The notes: generated by a model from the sequence alone, not told the origin. DNA of 32,135 bases from Aminidesulfovibrio sp040307135 (GCA_040307135.1 JAWRKD010000031.1:1-32135), one strand, 5' to 3'. Shown: positions 6,734 through 15,289, counted from the first letter of the stretch. Program-made: numbers and translations.

Positions 6734-8149
6734 ATGCCGATCAGCCGCACGGACCAGGACCTGGACCGGTCCCCCTACCGCACCATCTGGACCCTGTCCT
6801 GGCCCCAGATCCTGATGATGGTCTTTCACTTCCTCATCGGGTTCGTGGACGTCTGGGCCGCAGGCCGCATCAACCGCGAGGTGCAGGCATCCCTGGGCAT
6901 CATCACCCAGTCCCTGTTCTTCTTCCTGATCCTGGCCACGGCCGTGGCCAACGGCGGGGTGGCGGCCATCGGCCAGTCCCTGGGCGCGAAAAAGCCCGGC
7001 CGCGCCCAGCGCTACGTGGGTCTCTGCCTGCTCCTGGCCGCGATTTCCGGCAGCCTCATCCTGGCCGTGGGCCTGCCGCTGCGGCACGCGCTCCTGAACG
7101 CCCTCCAGGTGCCTGACCCCATCCGGCCCGTGACCGAATACTTCCTGTTCGTCTTTCTCCTGCTCCTGCCGCCGTACTACCTGCTCATCATCCTGAACGC
7201 CGTATTCCGGGCGCGCAAGCAGGTGCTTTTCCCGCTCTATTCCATGGCTGTGGTCACCCTGGTCAACACCCTGGGCGACCTGGGCCTGGGGCTGGGCTGG
7301 TGGGGCCTGCCGCGACTCGGCTTCGCGGGCCTGGCCTGGGCCTCCTTCGGCTCCATCACCCTGGGCGCGGCGGTGAACGTCGTCGCCCTCTGGAAGGAGG
7401 GCCTGCTCTCCCGCTCCACCTTCGCGCCCTGGCGCTGGGTCCGCTGCGCCCTGCCCTACCTCTGGAAGGTGGGCTGGCCCTCGGTGGTCTTCCAGGTGGT
7501 CTGGCACTCGGGCTACCTGGTGCTCTACGCCATCACCGCCAGCCTGCCCTACGGCAGCGTCGTCGCCCTGGCCGGCATGTCCGCAGGCCTCCGCGTGGAG
7601 TCCCTGCTCTTCCTGCCCGCCTTCGCCCTGAACATGACCGCGGGCATCCTGGTGGGCCATTCCCTGGGCGCGGGCCGCTTCCAGGAGGCCAAATCCTACG
7701 GCTACCGCATCCTCCTGGCCGGCCTGGCCATGGTCACGGTCATGGCCCTGGTGCTCTGGCAGTTCCTGGAGCCCGTGGCCGCCTTCCTGGCCCCGGATCC
7801 GGCCGTGGCCCGGGAGGCCGTGAACTATCTCTTCTGGAACCTACTGGCCATCCCGTTCACCCTCACCAGCATGGTCCTGGCCGGGGCCTTCAACGGGGCC
7901 GGAGCCGCCTTCCTGAACATGCTGACCATGGGCCTGGCTACCTGGGGTCTGCGCCTGCCCCTGGCCTACGTGCTGGGCCACGAGGTCTTCGAGTCCGCCA
8001 CCGGCGTGTGGATCTCCATGCTCGCCTCCCAGGCGGTCCAGTCCTCGTTCCTGCTCTACATCTTCGCCTTCAAGGACTGGTCCTGCCACAGCATGATCAA
8101 GCCCAAACACTGCAATACCAAGGAAACCGCCCATGAATCTCGCCTTTGA
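6734..8149 (+). CDS. MATE family multidrug/cation-coupled exporter
   Basis: A 471-residue polytopic inner-membrane protein of the MATE/NorM/DinF superfamily, which exports cationic or lipid-like compounds using a Na+ or H+ gradient. The N-terminus enters helix 1 at P-Y-R-T-I-W-T-L-S-W-P, and the two-fold repeat of six helices each is evident. Two Gly-rich segments with 'GQSLGA' near 80-86 and 'GHSLGAG' in the second half mark the repeats. Earlier in-frame starts at 6656 and 6680 lie upstream of or within the apparent promoter, and an AAGGA site precedes 6734, so that start is preferred. The 3' end overlaps the DUF2156 gene by 17 bases, implying co-translation. Substrate unknown. Confidence 0.88.
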   Translation: MPISRTDQDLDRSPYRTIWTLSWPQILMMVFHFLIGFVDVWAAGRINREVQASLGIITQSLFFFLILATAVANGGVAAIGQSLGAKKPGRAQRYVGLCLLLAAISGSLILAVGLPLRHALLNALQVPDPIRPVTEYFLFVFLLLLPPYYLLIILNAVFRARKQVLFPLYSMAVVTLVNTLGDLGLGLGWWGLPRLGFAGLAWASFGSITLGAAVNVVALWKEGLLSRSTFAPWRWVRCALPYLWKVGWPSVVFQVVWHSGYLVLYAITASLPYGSVVALAGMSAGLRVESLLFLPAFALNMTAGILVGHSLGAGRFQEAKSYGYRILLAGLAMVTVMALVLWQFLEPVAAFLAPDPAVAREAVNYLFWNLLAIPFTLTSMVLAGAFNGAGAAFLNMLTMGLATWGLRLPLAYVLGHEVFESATGVWISMLASQAVQSSFLLYIFAFKDWSCHSMIKPKHCNTKETAHESRL

Positions 8150-9014
8150 GCCCATCAGCCTGGAGCGCCGGGAGGAATACACCCGCGCCCTGGAGGCCTG
8201 CCCCCACGTCACCTCGGACTATGCCTTCGCCAACATCTGGGGCTGGGGCGGCCACTACGGCCTGGAATGGGCCTTTGCGGGCGACCTGGTCTGGCTGCGC
8301 CAGACCAGCCCCAGGACCGTGTACTGGGCCCCGGTGGGCCCCTGGGACCGCTACGCCTGGGGCCAGTGCGACTGCCTGTTCCAGGTGCGCGACCTGACCC
8401 GCGTGCCCGAGGCCCTGGCCCGGGTCTGGAAGCAGGCCTTCGACGGCCGCATCCGCGTGACCGCGGCCCGCGACCACTGGGACTACGTCTATGCCGTGCC
8501 CGACCTCATCGCCCTGCCCGGCGAGACCTACCGCAAAAAACGCGAGCAGCTGGAGCAGTTCAAGGCCTCCAACCTCTGGCAGTACAGCTGCATGACAGCG
8601 GACTGCGTGGAGGAGGTGCTGGACATGCAGGCCGACTGGTTCCGCTGGCGCGAGGAGGAAAACGAGCACTCCCCGGCGCTCCAGGCCGAGAACGAGGCCA
8701 TCACCCGCGTGCTCCAGCACATGGACCGCCTGCCCCGCCTCATGGGCGGCACGGTGCGCGTGGAAGGGCGCATCAAAGCCTACACCGTGGCCGAATGCCT
8801 GTCCCGCGACACCCTGGTCATCCATTTCGAGAAGGCCGACACGCGCTTCGCCGGGGCCTATCAGGCCATCAACCAGATGTTCCTGGAGCACTCGGCCAAG
8901 GATTTCGCCTTCGTGAACCGCGAGCAGGACCTGGGCGAGGAGGGCCTGCGCAAGGCCAAGCTCTCCTACAATCCGGCGCGGTTCGAGAAGAAATACGACG
9001 TGGCGGTGGGTTGA
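8133..9014 (+). CDS. DUF2156 / LPG-synthase C-terminal-like protein (GNAT-like fold)
   Basis: A 293-residue soluble protein resembling the DUF2156 domain, which is also the catalytic C-terminal part of phosphatidylglycerol lysyltransferase (MprF). There it transfers an aminoacyl group from aminoacyl-tRNA to a lipid. Family-like segments are the N-terminal T-S-D-Y-A-F-A-N-I-W-G-W, the central R-K-K-R-E-Q-L-E-Q-F-K and the end F-V-N-R-E-Q-D-L-G-E-E-G-L-R-K-A-K-L-S-Y. The last matches the F-x-N-x-E-D-G-x2-G-L-R-x-x-K pattern of this fold. There is no membrane domain, so it is a stand-alone version; many of these are uncharacterised. It overlaps the MATE gene by 17 bases, and its stop shares one base with the next ATG. 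The activity in this organism is not shown by the sequence. Confidence 0.78.
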   Translation: MNLAFEPISLERREEYTRALEACPHVTSDYAFANIWGWGGHYGLEWAFAGDLVWLRQTSPRTVYWAPVGPWDRYAWGQCDCLFQVRDLTRVPEALARVWKQAFDGRIRVTAARDHWDYVYAVPDLIALPGETYRKKREQLEQFKASNLWQYSCMTADCVEEVLDMQADWFRWREEENEHSPALQAENEAITRVLQHMDRLPRLMGGTVRVEGRIKAYTVAECLSRDTLVIHFEKADTRFAGAYQAINQMFLEHSAKDFAFVNREQDLGEEGLRKAKLSYNPARFEKKYDVAVG

Positions 9015-10321
9015 TGCCCGCCCGGCCGCGCCTGGCGGTCCTGGGCCTGGACGGGCTGCCCCTGTCCCTGGCCCGGGAGTTGGCACCGCGCCTGCCGAAT
9101 CTGGCGGGTCTTCTGGACACGGCCGGCGCCATCCAGGCCGAACTGCCCGAGCTCTCGCCCGTGAACTGGACCTCCCTGGCCACCGGGGAAGGCCCGGAGG
9201 TCCACGGGGTGTTCGGTTTCACCCGCCTGGACCCGCGCACCTACGCGCTCTCCCTCACCGACGCCACGCACGTCTCCTGCCCCACAATCTTCGACCGGCT
9301 GGGCGAACGCGGCCTGGTGAGCCGCGTGGTGAACCTGCCCAACACCTATCCGGCCCGGCCCCTGCGCGGCATGCTGGTGGCCGGGTTCGTGGCCCCGGAG
9401 CTTTCGCGCGCCGTGTTCCCGCCCTTCCTGGCCGGGCAGCTGGCGCGGGCGGGCTACCGCCTGGAGGCCGACACCACGCGCGGGGCGCGGGATCCCGAAT
9501 ACCTCCTGGCCGGGCTGCGGGCCACCCTGGCCTCCCGGAAAGCGGCCCTGGACCTGCTCTGGCCGGACCTGGCCTGGGACCTGTTCGTGTTCGTGCTCAC
9601 CGAGACGGACCGGCTCTTCCACTTTCTCTGGAGCGCGGTGACGGAAACGGACCACCCCCTGCACGGCCACTGCCTGGAGCTTTTGCAGGACTGGGACGCC
9701 TGCATCGGGGCCTTTCTGGAGCGCTACCAGGACCTGCCCGGGCCCAAGCGGCTCATGGCGCTGGCGGACCACGGCTTCACCGGGCTCGTCACCGAGGTGG
9801 ACCTCAACCATTGGCTTGTGGAGGCCGGGCTGCTTCGGCTCCTGCCCCCGCAGAAGCACGGCGCGGACGCCGAATGGGAGGCCGCCCGCATCGCGCCCCA
9901 GAGCGCGGCCCTGGCCCTGGACCCGGGCCGCATCTGGCTCCACGACGCCCGCCGCTTCGGCCGGGGCAGGCTCGTGGAGCAGGAGGCCCGCGGCCTGGCC
10001 AGGGAAATCCGCGAGGCGCTCCTGGGCTTGACCTTCCAGGGCGAGCGCGTCATGGAACAGGTGTTTTTCGGCCGCGACCTGTACCCCGGGGCCGCGGAAC
10101 GCTTCGGCGCGGCCGTGCCGGACCTGGTCTGCCTGGCCCGGCCGGGTTTTGACCTCAAGGCCAAGTTCGACCGCGACGCGGTCTTCGGCCGTTTCGGCCG
10201 GGACGGCGCGCACACGGCCCAGGGCGCCATCTTCCTGGACTCGCACGGGGCCGCGCCCGGGCGCATGCGCCATGCGGGCCGCCTCATCCTGGAGCACTTC
10301 GGAACCGCCAGATGCCCATAG
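9014..10321 (+). CDS. Alkaline-phosphatase-superfamily phosphodiesterase/nucleotide pyrophosphatase-like enzyme
   Basis: A 435-residue member of the type I phosphodiesterase / COG3379-like part of the alkaline phosphatase superfamily. These enzymes use two metal ions and a Thr/Ser nucleophile. Visible elements are G-L-D-G at 11-14 (metal Asp13), N-W-T-S at 51-54 (nucleophile T53 or S54), H-G at 64-65, T-D-R-L-F-H at 198-203 (metal Asp199 and His203), D-H-G-F at 252-255 and a late His400. The metal set appears complete. There is no signal peptide, so it probably acts in the cytosol. The ATG at 9014 overlaps the previous stop by one base; upstream in-frame sequence is only the shadow of the DUF2156 gene. 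It overlaps the helicase gene by 10 bases. Substrate unknown. Confidence 0.85.
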   Translation: MPARPRLAVLGLDGLPLSLARELAPRLPNLAGLLDTAGAIQAELPELSPVNWTSLATGEGPEVHGVFGFTRLDPRTYALSLTDATHVSCPTIFDRLGERGLVSRVVNLPNTYPARPLRGMLVAGFVAPELSRAVFPPFLAGQLARAGYRLEADTTRGARDPEYLLAGLRATLASRKAALDLLWPDLAWDLFVFVLTETDRLFHFLWSAVTETDHPLHGHCLELLQDWDACIGAFLERYQDLPGPKRLMALADHGFTGLVTEVDLNHWLVEAGLLRLLPPQKHGADAEWEAARIAPQSAALALDPGRIWLHDARRFGRGRLVEQEARGLAREIREALLGLTFQGERVMEQVFFGRDLYPGAAERFGAAVPDLVCLARPGFDLKAKFDRDAVFGRFGRDGAHTAQGAIFLDSHGAAPGRMRHAGRLILEHFGTARCP

Positions 10322-12426
10322 ACTTTGAACGCCAGCTCAACCCGGAACAGCTCGAGGCCGTGCGCCACACGGACGGCCCGGTGCTGGTCATCGCCGGGGC
10401 CGGTTCGGGCAAGACCAGAACCATCGTCTATCGCCTGGCCCGCCTGGCCGAACAGGGCGTGCCGCCCGAGCATATCCTGCTCCTGACCTTCACCCGCAAG
10501 GCCGCCCAGGAAATGCTCTCCCGGGCCGGGACCCTGCTGGGCCGCTCCCTGGCCGGGGCGGGCGGCGGCACCTTCCACTCCTTCGCCTATTCCGTGCTGC
10601 GCCGCCACCCGCAGCTCGTGTCGAACACCGGCAGCCTCACGCTCATGGACCGCGGCGACGCCGAGGACGCCCTGCGCGAGGTGCGCGACGGGCTCGGCCT
10701 GGGCAAGTCCGACCGCTCCTTTCCCAAGCGGGCCACCATGGCCGACCTCATCACCAAGTCCCGCAACAAGGAGGTGGGGCTCAAGGACCTGCTGGAGCGC
10801 GAGGCCTTCCACCTCCTGCCCTACCTGGGGGACCTGGAGCAGGTGGCCCGGGGCTACGAGGATTTCAAGCGCGGGCACGGGCTGCTGGACTACGACGACC
10901 TGCTCTTTCTCCTGGAGCGCGCCCTGCGGGAGCAGGAGTGGCTGCGCGCCGAGCTGCGCGCCCGCTTCCGCCACGTCATGGTGGACGAGTACCAGGACAC
11001 CAACCTGGTGCAGGCCCGCATCGTGCGGCTTCTGGCCGGGGAGTCCGGCAACGTCATGGCCGTGGGCGACGACGCCCAGTCCATCTACGCCTTCCGCGGG
11101 GCCAACGTGGCCAACATCCTGGAATTCCCAAAGATATTCCCGGGTGCGCGGATCATCCGGCTGGAGCGCAACTACCGCTCCACCCAGCCCATCCTGGACC
11201 TGACCAACGAGATCCTGGCCGGGGCGGCCCAGAAGTTCGACAAGCGCCTGGTGGCCGCGCGCGCGGGCGGCGACCTGCCCCTCCTGGTGCAGCCCCTGAG
11301 CGACCAGTCCCAGGCCCGCCAGGTGCTGAACACCGTGCTGGAGCTCTCCCGCCGCCATCCCCTGCACGAGATCGCCGTGCTCTTCCGCGCGGGCTACCAG
11401 TCCTTCCCCCTGGAGGCGGCCCTGACCCAGATGGGCATGGCCTACCAGAAATACGGCGGCATCCGCTTCCACGAGGCCGCGCACATCAAGGACGCCCTGG
11501 CCTACCTGCGCCTGGCCCGCAACCCTGCGGACATGCTCTCCTGGCAACGGGCTCTGGCCCACATCCGGGGCGTGGGACCCAAGACCGCCCTGCGCATCGC
11601 CCAGGCCATCCTGGCCGGCGACCAGAAGACGCTGGAAAAGAAGATCAAGAAGCACACCGGGCTGGACGCCCTGCTCCGCGACCTGGACACCCTGCGCCGC
11701 ACGGCCAAGACCCCGGCCGGGGCCCTGGACCAGGTGCTGGCCTTCTACACCCCGCAACTGGTGGCCCAGTACCCGGACGACTATCCCAAGCGCCAGGCCG
11801 GGCTGGAGCAGCTGCTCCAGATCGCGGCCGGGTACCAGGACCTGGACTCGTTCCTGGCCGACCTCTCCCTGGACGGCGAGCAGCAGGAGGCCCGGCGCGA
11901 GGACGCCCTGGTGCTCTCCACCGTGCACTCGGCCAAGGGCCTGGAGTGGAACGCCGTGCTCCTCATCGACCTGGTGCAGGACCGCTTCCCGTCCAAGAAG
12001 GCCCAGGCCCGGCCCGAGGACCTGGAGGAGGAGCGCCGCCTGCTCTACGTGGCCTGCACCCGGGCCCGCGACGAGCTGGTCCTGTTCGTGCCCGGCTCGC
12101 TCTACAACCGCTACAACGGCTGCACCGAACCCGCCCTGCCCTCGCCCTTCGTGAGCGAACTGCCCGAGGCCTGCTTCCGCCGGGTCCAGGAATCCTACCT
12201 GGGCGGCGTGCGCGCCTGCCCTGCGCCAGCCGCGCCGCGCGAACCCGAGGAACGCCCCAGGGAGAACGGGGCCCGGCCCCCGCGGCCCGAAACCCTGGGC
12301 CGCTGCAAGCACAAAATTTTCGGCCCGGGCAAGATCGTGGCCAAGCTCGAGGACAACAAGTACCGGGTGAACTTCCCGGGCTTCGGGCTCAAGGTCATTG
12401 TGGGCGACTACCTGGAGATGCTATAA
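10312..12426 (+). CDS. UvrD/PcrA/Rep-type SF1A DNA helicase
   Basis: A 704-residue ATP-dependent 3'-5' DNA helicase of superfamily 1A, used in repair or replication restart. The N-terminal Q-motif region (L-N-P-E-Q-L-E-A-V) leads to Walker A AGAGSGKT at 28-35. Motif II DEYQDT is at 225-230 and motif III V-G-D-D-A-Q-S-I-Y starts at 251. Here Ala replaces the more common third Asp, as in part of the Rep/UvrD family. Motif V/VI elements follow (S-T-V-H-S-A-K-G-L-E-W and Y-V-A-C-T-R-A). The last 40 residues (K-I-F-G-P-G-K-I-V) form a small PcrA/UvrD-like C-terminal domain. It overlaps the phosphodiesterase gene by 10 bases and precedes thiL by 19. Whether it is the cell's main UvrD is unclear. 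Confidence 0.92.
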   Translation: MPIDFERQLNPEQLEAVRHTDGPVLVIAGAGSGKTRTIVYRLARLAEQGVPPEHILLLTFTRKAAQEMLSRAGTLLGRSLAGAGGGTFHSFAYSVLRRHPQLVSNTGSLTLMDRGDAEDALREVRDGLGLGKSDRSFPKRATMADLITKSRNKEVGLKDLLEREAFHLLPYLGDLEQVARGYEDFKRGHGLLDYDDLLFLLERALREQEWLRAELRARFRHVMVDEYQDTNLVQARIVRLLAGESGNVMAVGDDAQSIYAFRGANVANILEFPKIFPGARIIRLERNYRSTQPILDLTNEILAGAAQKFDKRLVAARAGGDLPLLVQPLSDQSQARQVLNTVLELSRRHPLHEIAVLFRAGYQSFPLEAALTQMGMAYQKYGGIRFHEAAHIKDALAYLRLARNPADMLSWQRALAHIRGVGPKTALRIAQAILAGDQKTLEKKIKKHTGLDALLRDLDTLRRTAKTPAGALDQVLAFYTPQLVAQYPDDYPKRQAGLEQLLQIAAGYQDLDSFLADLSLDGEQQEARREDALVLSTVHSAKGLEWNAVLLIDLVQDRFPSKKAQARPEDLEEERRLLYVACTRARDELVLFVPGSLYNRYNGCTEPALPSPFVSELPEACFRRVQESYLGGVRACPAPAAPREPEERPRENGARPPRPETLGRCKHKIFGPGKIVAKLEDNKYRVNFPGFGLKVIVGDYLEML

Positions 12427-12445
12427 GCCGGGCATGGGAGGACCC

Positions 12446-13822
12446 ATGCAGCTGAACTCCGAAGACGCCTTCCTGACCCTCATCGACCGCCACTTTCCGG
12501 TGCGCCACGCCCGCTCGCTCCTGGACCGCGGGGACGACTGCGCCCTGCTGGCCGGGCCGGACCGGCTCCTGGCCAGCGCGGACCTCTTCCTGGAGGACGT
12601 GCATTTCCGGCGCTCCTACTTCGCGCCGGGCGACATCGGGCACAAGGCCCTGGCCGTGAACCTGAGCGACATCGCGGCCATGGGCGGCAGGCCCCTGGCC
12701 TTCACCGTGAGCCTCATGACGCCGCCGGGCCTGGACCAGGCCTTTTTCGAGGAGCTTTTCGCGGCCATGGCCACCCTGGCCGCTGCGCACGGCGTGTACC
12801 TGGCGGGCGGGGACCTGAGCCGGGCCGAAAGCCTGGGCCTGGACCTCTGCGTCCTGGGCGAGCCAGGCCCCTCGGGCCGGATCCTGGTCCGCGGCGGCGG
12901 CCGCCCCGGGGACGCCCTTTTCGTGGCCGGAAACCTGGGCCTGGCCCGGGCCGGGCTCCTGGCCCTGGAGAAATGGGGACCCGCGGCCAAGACGCGCTGG
13001 CCCGCGTGCTGCGCGGCCCACCTGCGGCCCGCGCCCCGGCTGGACCTGGGCCTGACCCTGGCCGCAAGCGGCCTGGTCCGAGGACTCATGGACCTCTCCG
13101 ACGGCCTGGCCCGGGACCTGCCCCGCATGACCGGTCCGCACCTGGGCGCGCACCTGCGCCTGGAGCCCTCGGCCCTGCATCCGGAACTCCTGGCCCTGGC
13201 CGGGGAGTTGCGCCTGGACCCCCTGGAACTGGCCGTGCGCGGCGGCGAGGACTACGCTCTGCTCGGCGTGGCCGCGGCGGCCGACGCGGACCGGCTCCTG
13301 GCCCTGGACCCGAGCTTCCGGATCATCGGCCAGGTGGTGGGGGAGCCCGGGCTGTGGTGCAACGGCGCCCCCTTCGCCCTGCCCGGCCACGACCATTTCA
13401 GCGCGCCAAACGACGCCGGGCTGCGGCTTGCGCCTATCGGCCGGGTGCGCTCGCCCCTGGCCAGCCGGGAAGGCGCGCCCAAGTCCGAGCGCGAGGGCGC
13501 GCCCGCGGCCTGGATCGACCTGGACCCCTCCCTGGCCCCGGCCCTGGACGGCCTGGCCCCGGGCCAGCGCGTCCTGATCCTCACCTGGCTCCACCTGGCC
13601 GACCGTTCGGTGCTCCGGGTCCATCCCCGCGGCGACACGGCCAATCCCATGCGCGGGGTGTTCTCCACCCGCTCGCCCGATCGGCCCAACCCCATCGGCC
13701 TGCACGAGGTGACCATCCTGGAGATCCGGGGCACGAGCCTTCTGGTGGACGGCCTGGAGGCCGTGGACGGCACGCCCGTGGTGGACGTGAAGTCCGCGCC
13801 CCGGCAGCACGACCAGCGCTGA
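12446..13822 (+). CDS. thiL: Fusion: thiamine-monophosphate kinase (ThiL) + TrmO/TsaA-like tRNA methyltransferase domain
   Basis: A 458-residue two-domain protein. Residues 1 to about 320 are ThiL, which phosphorylates thiamine monophosphate to thiamine diphosphate. Visible motifs are G-D-D at 29-31, L-E-D-V-H-F at 49-54, N-L-S-D-I-A-A-M-G at 72-80, G-G-D at 121-123, M-D-L-S-D-G-L at 215-221 and G-G-E-D-Y at 266-270. Residues about 326-447 are a complete UPF0066/TrmO core, the SAM-dependent enzyme adding the N6-methyl of m6t6A37 in tRNA. It opens with L-A-P-I-G-R-V-R-S and contains G-V-F-S-T-R-S-P-D-R-P-N-P-I-G at 404-418, ending with D-G-T-P-V-V-D-V-K-S. The reading frame is continuous with only a short linker. 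The ATG at 12446 follows GGAGG by four bases. It is the last gene of the MATE-helicase block. Confidence 0.9.
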   Translation: MQLNSEDAFLTLIDRHFPVRHARSLLDRGDDCALLAGPDRLLASADLFLEDVHFRRSYFAPGDIGHKALAVNLSDIAAMGGRPLAFTVSLMTPPGLDQAFFEELFAAMATLAAAHGVYLAGGDLSRAESLGLDLCVLGEPGPSGRILVRGGGRPGDALFVAGNLGLARAGLLALEKWGPAAKTRWPACCAAHLRPAPRLDLGLTLAASGLVRGLMDLSDGLARDLPRMTGPHLGAHLRLEPSALHPELLALAGELRLDPLELAVRGGEDYALLGVAAAADADRLLALDPSFRIIGQVVGEPGLWCNGAPFALPGHDHFSAPNDAGLRLAPIGRVRSPLASREGAPKSEREGAPAAWIDLDPSLAPALDGLAPGQRVLILTWLHLADRSVLRVHPRGDTANPMRGVFSTRSPDRPNPIGLHEVTILEIRGTSLLVDGLEAVDGTPVVDVKSAPRQHDQR

Positions 13823-13823
13823 C

Positions 13824-13850
13824 AAAAAAAGGCCGCCCCACGGGGCGGCC
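13824..13850 (-). terminator. Rho-independent terminator between convergent genes
   Basis: A 9-bp GC-only stem (13831-13839 with 13842-13850) borders seven A on its left, which read as seven U on the minus strand. It therefore ends the small gene at 13876-14160. On the plus strand the bases after the stem are only mildly T-rich, so it may partly serve the thiL unit as well. Confidence 0.8.
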
Positions 13851-13875
13851 TCCTCGTTCCGGCGTCCTGCCGATC

Positions 13876-14160
13876 CTACAGATAGTTGCGCAGGCTCTCC
13901 AAACCCTGGTTGGACAGGGTGAGCAGGAATCCCCGGCGCTTCTCCCGGATCACCTCCTCGCCGTACTGGCTCACCCAGTTGCGCAGCCGGGAGGCGGCCA
14001 GGGTGCGCTGGCTGTCGTTCCACGTGAAGTCTTCGGGAATGCCGAGGATGTCGTGCAAGAGCTCCGTATCGTTGATCACGTCGCTGACCACCGCCAGACC
14101 CTCCTTGCAGACGGGCGGACCCGCCGCGGGTTGTCCTTGTTGCAGAGACAGGCGGACCAT
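13876..14160 (-). CDS. Small hypothetical protein
   Basis: A 94-residue protein I do not recognise. It is probably real because a strong terminator follows it, another separates it from ilvC, and the C-terminal two thirds look like a compact helical domain (N-D-T-E-L-L-H-D-I-L, then R-L-R-N-W-V-S and a basic E-K-R-R-G-F-L-L segment). The start is taken as ATG at 14158-14160, though its ribosome site is poor. A longer version from TTG at 14253 would begin inside the ilvC terminator and is rejected. The basic helical end could suit nucleic-acid or protein binding, but that is only a guess. The first 20 residues after the ATG are poor in order-promoting pattern. Confidence 0.6.
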   Translation of the reverse strand: MVRLSLQQGQPAAGPPVCKEGLAVVSDVINDTELLHDILGIPEDFTWNDSQRTLAASRLRNWVSQYGEEVIREKRRGFLLTLSNQGLESLRNYL

Positions 14161-14244
14161 AACCCAGACCAGGGGGCAGGAACAGGTCCGGCGTGTGACA
14201 AATGGCCGCCGGCCGGGAAAAGTCACCTGTTCGTCACATTGCAG

Positions 14245-14274
14245 AAACAACAAGGCCCGCCGAAGCGGGCCTTG
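14245..14274 (-). terminator. Rho-independent terminator of the ilv operon
   Basis: A 10-bp stem (14251-14260 with 14265-14274) closes on a CGAA tetraloop. On the minus strand it is followed by a T-rich stretch (TTGTTT). It lies 22 bases beyond the ilvC stop. Confidence 0.8.
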
Positions 14275-14296
14275 CGGAATGCGGAAGTGGCCGGAC

Positions 14297-15289
14297 TTAC
14301 TTCTTCTTGAGCCAGCCCATCATGGAGCGCAGCTTGGCGCCCACCTGCTCGATCTGGTGCTCGGCGCCCAGGCGGCGCTGGGTGGTGAAAAAGGCGCGGC
14401 CGGACTGGTTCTCCACCAGGAATTCCCGGGCGAACACGCCGGTCTGGATCTCCTTGAGGATCTTCTTCATTTCCTTGCGGGTCTCCTCGGTGACCACGCG
14501 CGGGCCGCGGGTGTAGTCGCCGTACTCGGCCGTGTCCGAGATGGAGTAGCGCATGCGGGCCAGGCCGCCCTCATAGAGCAGGTCCACGATGAGCTTCATC
14601 TCGTGCATGCACTCGAAGTAGGCCATCTCCGGCTGGTAGCCGGCCTCGACCAGGGTCTCGAACCCGGCGGTGATGAGGGCCGAGAGGCCGCCGCAGAGCA
14701 CGGCCTGCTCGCCGAACAGGTCGGTCTCGGTCTCCTCGCGGAAGGTGGTCTCGATGACGCCGGAGCGGGTGGCGCCGATGCCCTTGGCGTAGGCCAGGGC
14801 CATGGCCATGGCCTTGCCCGTGGCGTCCTGGTGCACGGCCACCAGGGCGGGCACGGCCCCGCCCTCGGTGAAGGTGCGGCGCACGAGGTGGCCCGGACCC
14901 TTGGGCGCGATCATGATCACGTCCACGTCCTTGGGGGCCACGATCTGGTTGAAATGGATGTTGAAGCCGTGGCCGAAGGCGATGGCTTTGCCGGGCTTGA
15001 GGCCGGGCAGGATGTCCTCGCGGAAGACCTGGGCCTGGGTCTGGTCCGGCAGCAGGATCATGATCAGGTCGGCCTGCTTGGCGGCCTCGGCCGCGCTCAC
15101 GGGCTTGAAGCCGTGCTCCTTGGCCAGCTTGTGGTTGGGGCCGCCGGGGCGCTGGCCCACCACCACGTTGACGCCCGAATCGCGCAGGTTCTGGGCGTGG
15201 GCGTGGCCCTGGCTGCCGTAGCCGATGATGGCCACGGTCTTCTTCTTAAGCTGCTTCAGGTCCGCATCCTTCTCGTAATAGACTTTCAT
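14297..15289 (-). CDS. ilvC: Ketol-acid reductoisomerase (IlvC)
   Basis: A 330-residue class I enzyme converting acetolactate or acetohydroxybutyrate to the dihydroxy acid in valine, isoleucine and leucine synthesis, using NADPH and Mg2+. The Rossmann motif G-Y-G-S-Q-G-H-A-H is near 25-33, followed by a cofactor loop with V-G-Q-R-P-G-G. The knotted helical domain carries the usual metal-binding acidic motifs (F-G-E-Q and Y-F-E-C-M-H-E). Length is standard. The ATG follows an AAAGGA site. It is the last gene of the ilvBNC unit, 121 bases after ilvN, and is followed by a terminator. Confidence 0.98.
   Translation of the reverse strand: MKVYYEKDADLKQLKKKTVAIIGYGSQGHAHAQNLRDSGVNVVVGQRPGGPNHKLAKEHGFKPVSAAEAAKQADLIMILLPDQTQAQVFREDILPGLKPGKAIAFGHGFNIHFNQIVAPKDVDVIMIAPKGPGHLVRRTFTEGGAVPALVAVHQDATGKAMAMALAYAKGIGATRSGVIETTFREETETDLFGEQAVLCGGLSALITAGFETLVEAGYQPEMAYFECMHEMKLIVDLLYEGGLARMRYSISDTAEYGDYTRGPRVVTEETRKEMKKILKEIQTGVFAREFLVENQSGRAFFTTQRRLGAEHQIEQVGAKLRSMMGWLKKK

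Noticed and set aside
8267..9013. Upstream extension of the phosphodiesterase frame
   Set aside because: Out-of-frame reading of the DUF2156 gene. The real start is the ATG at 9014 joined to the DUF2156 stop.
9724..12312. 862-codon minus-strand frame opposite the helicase
   Set aside because: Low-complexity Gly/Gln/Val/His-rich product without any motif, antisense to a well-supported helicase. An artefact of high GC at third codon positions.
14161..14253. TTG at 14253 as start of the small orphan gene
   Set aside because: It lies in the ilvC terminator stem, and the extra residues look random.
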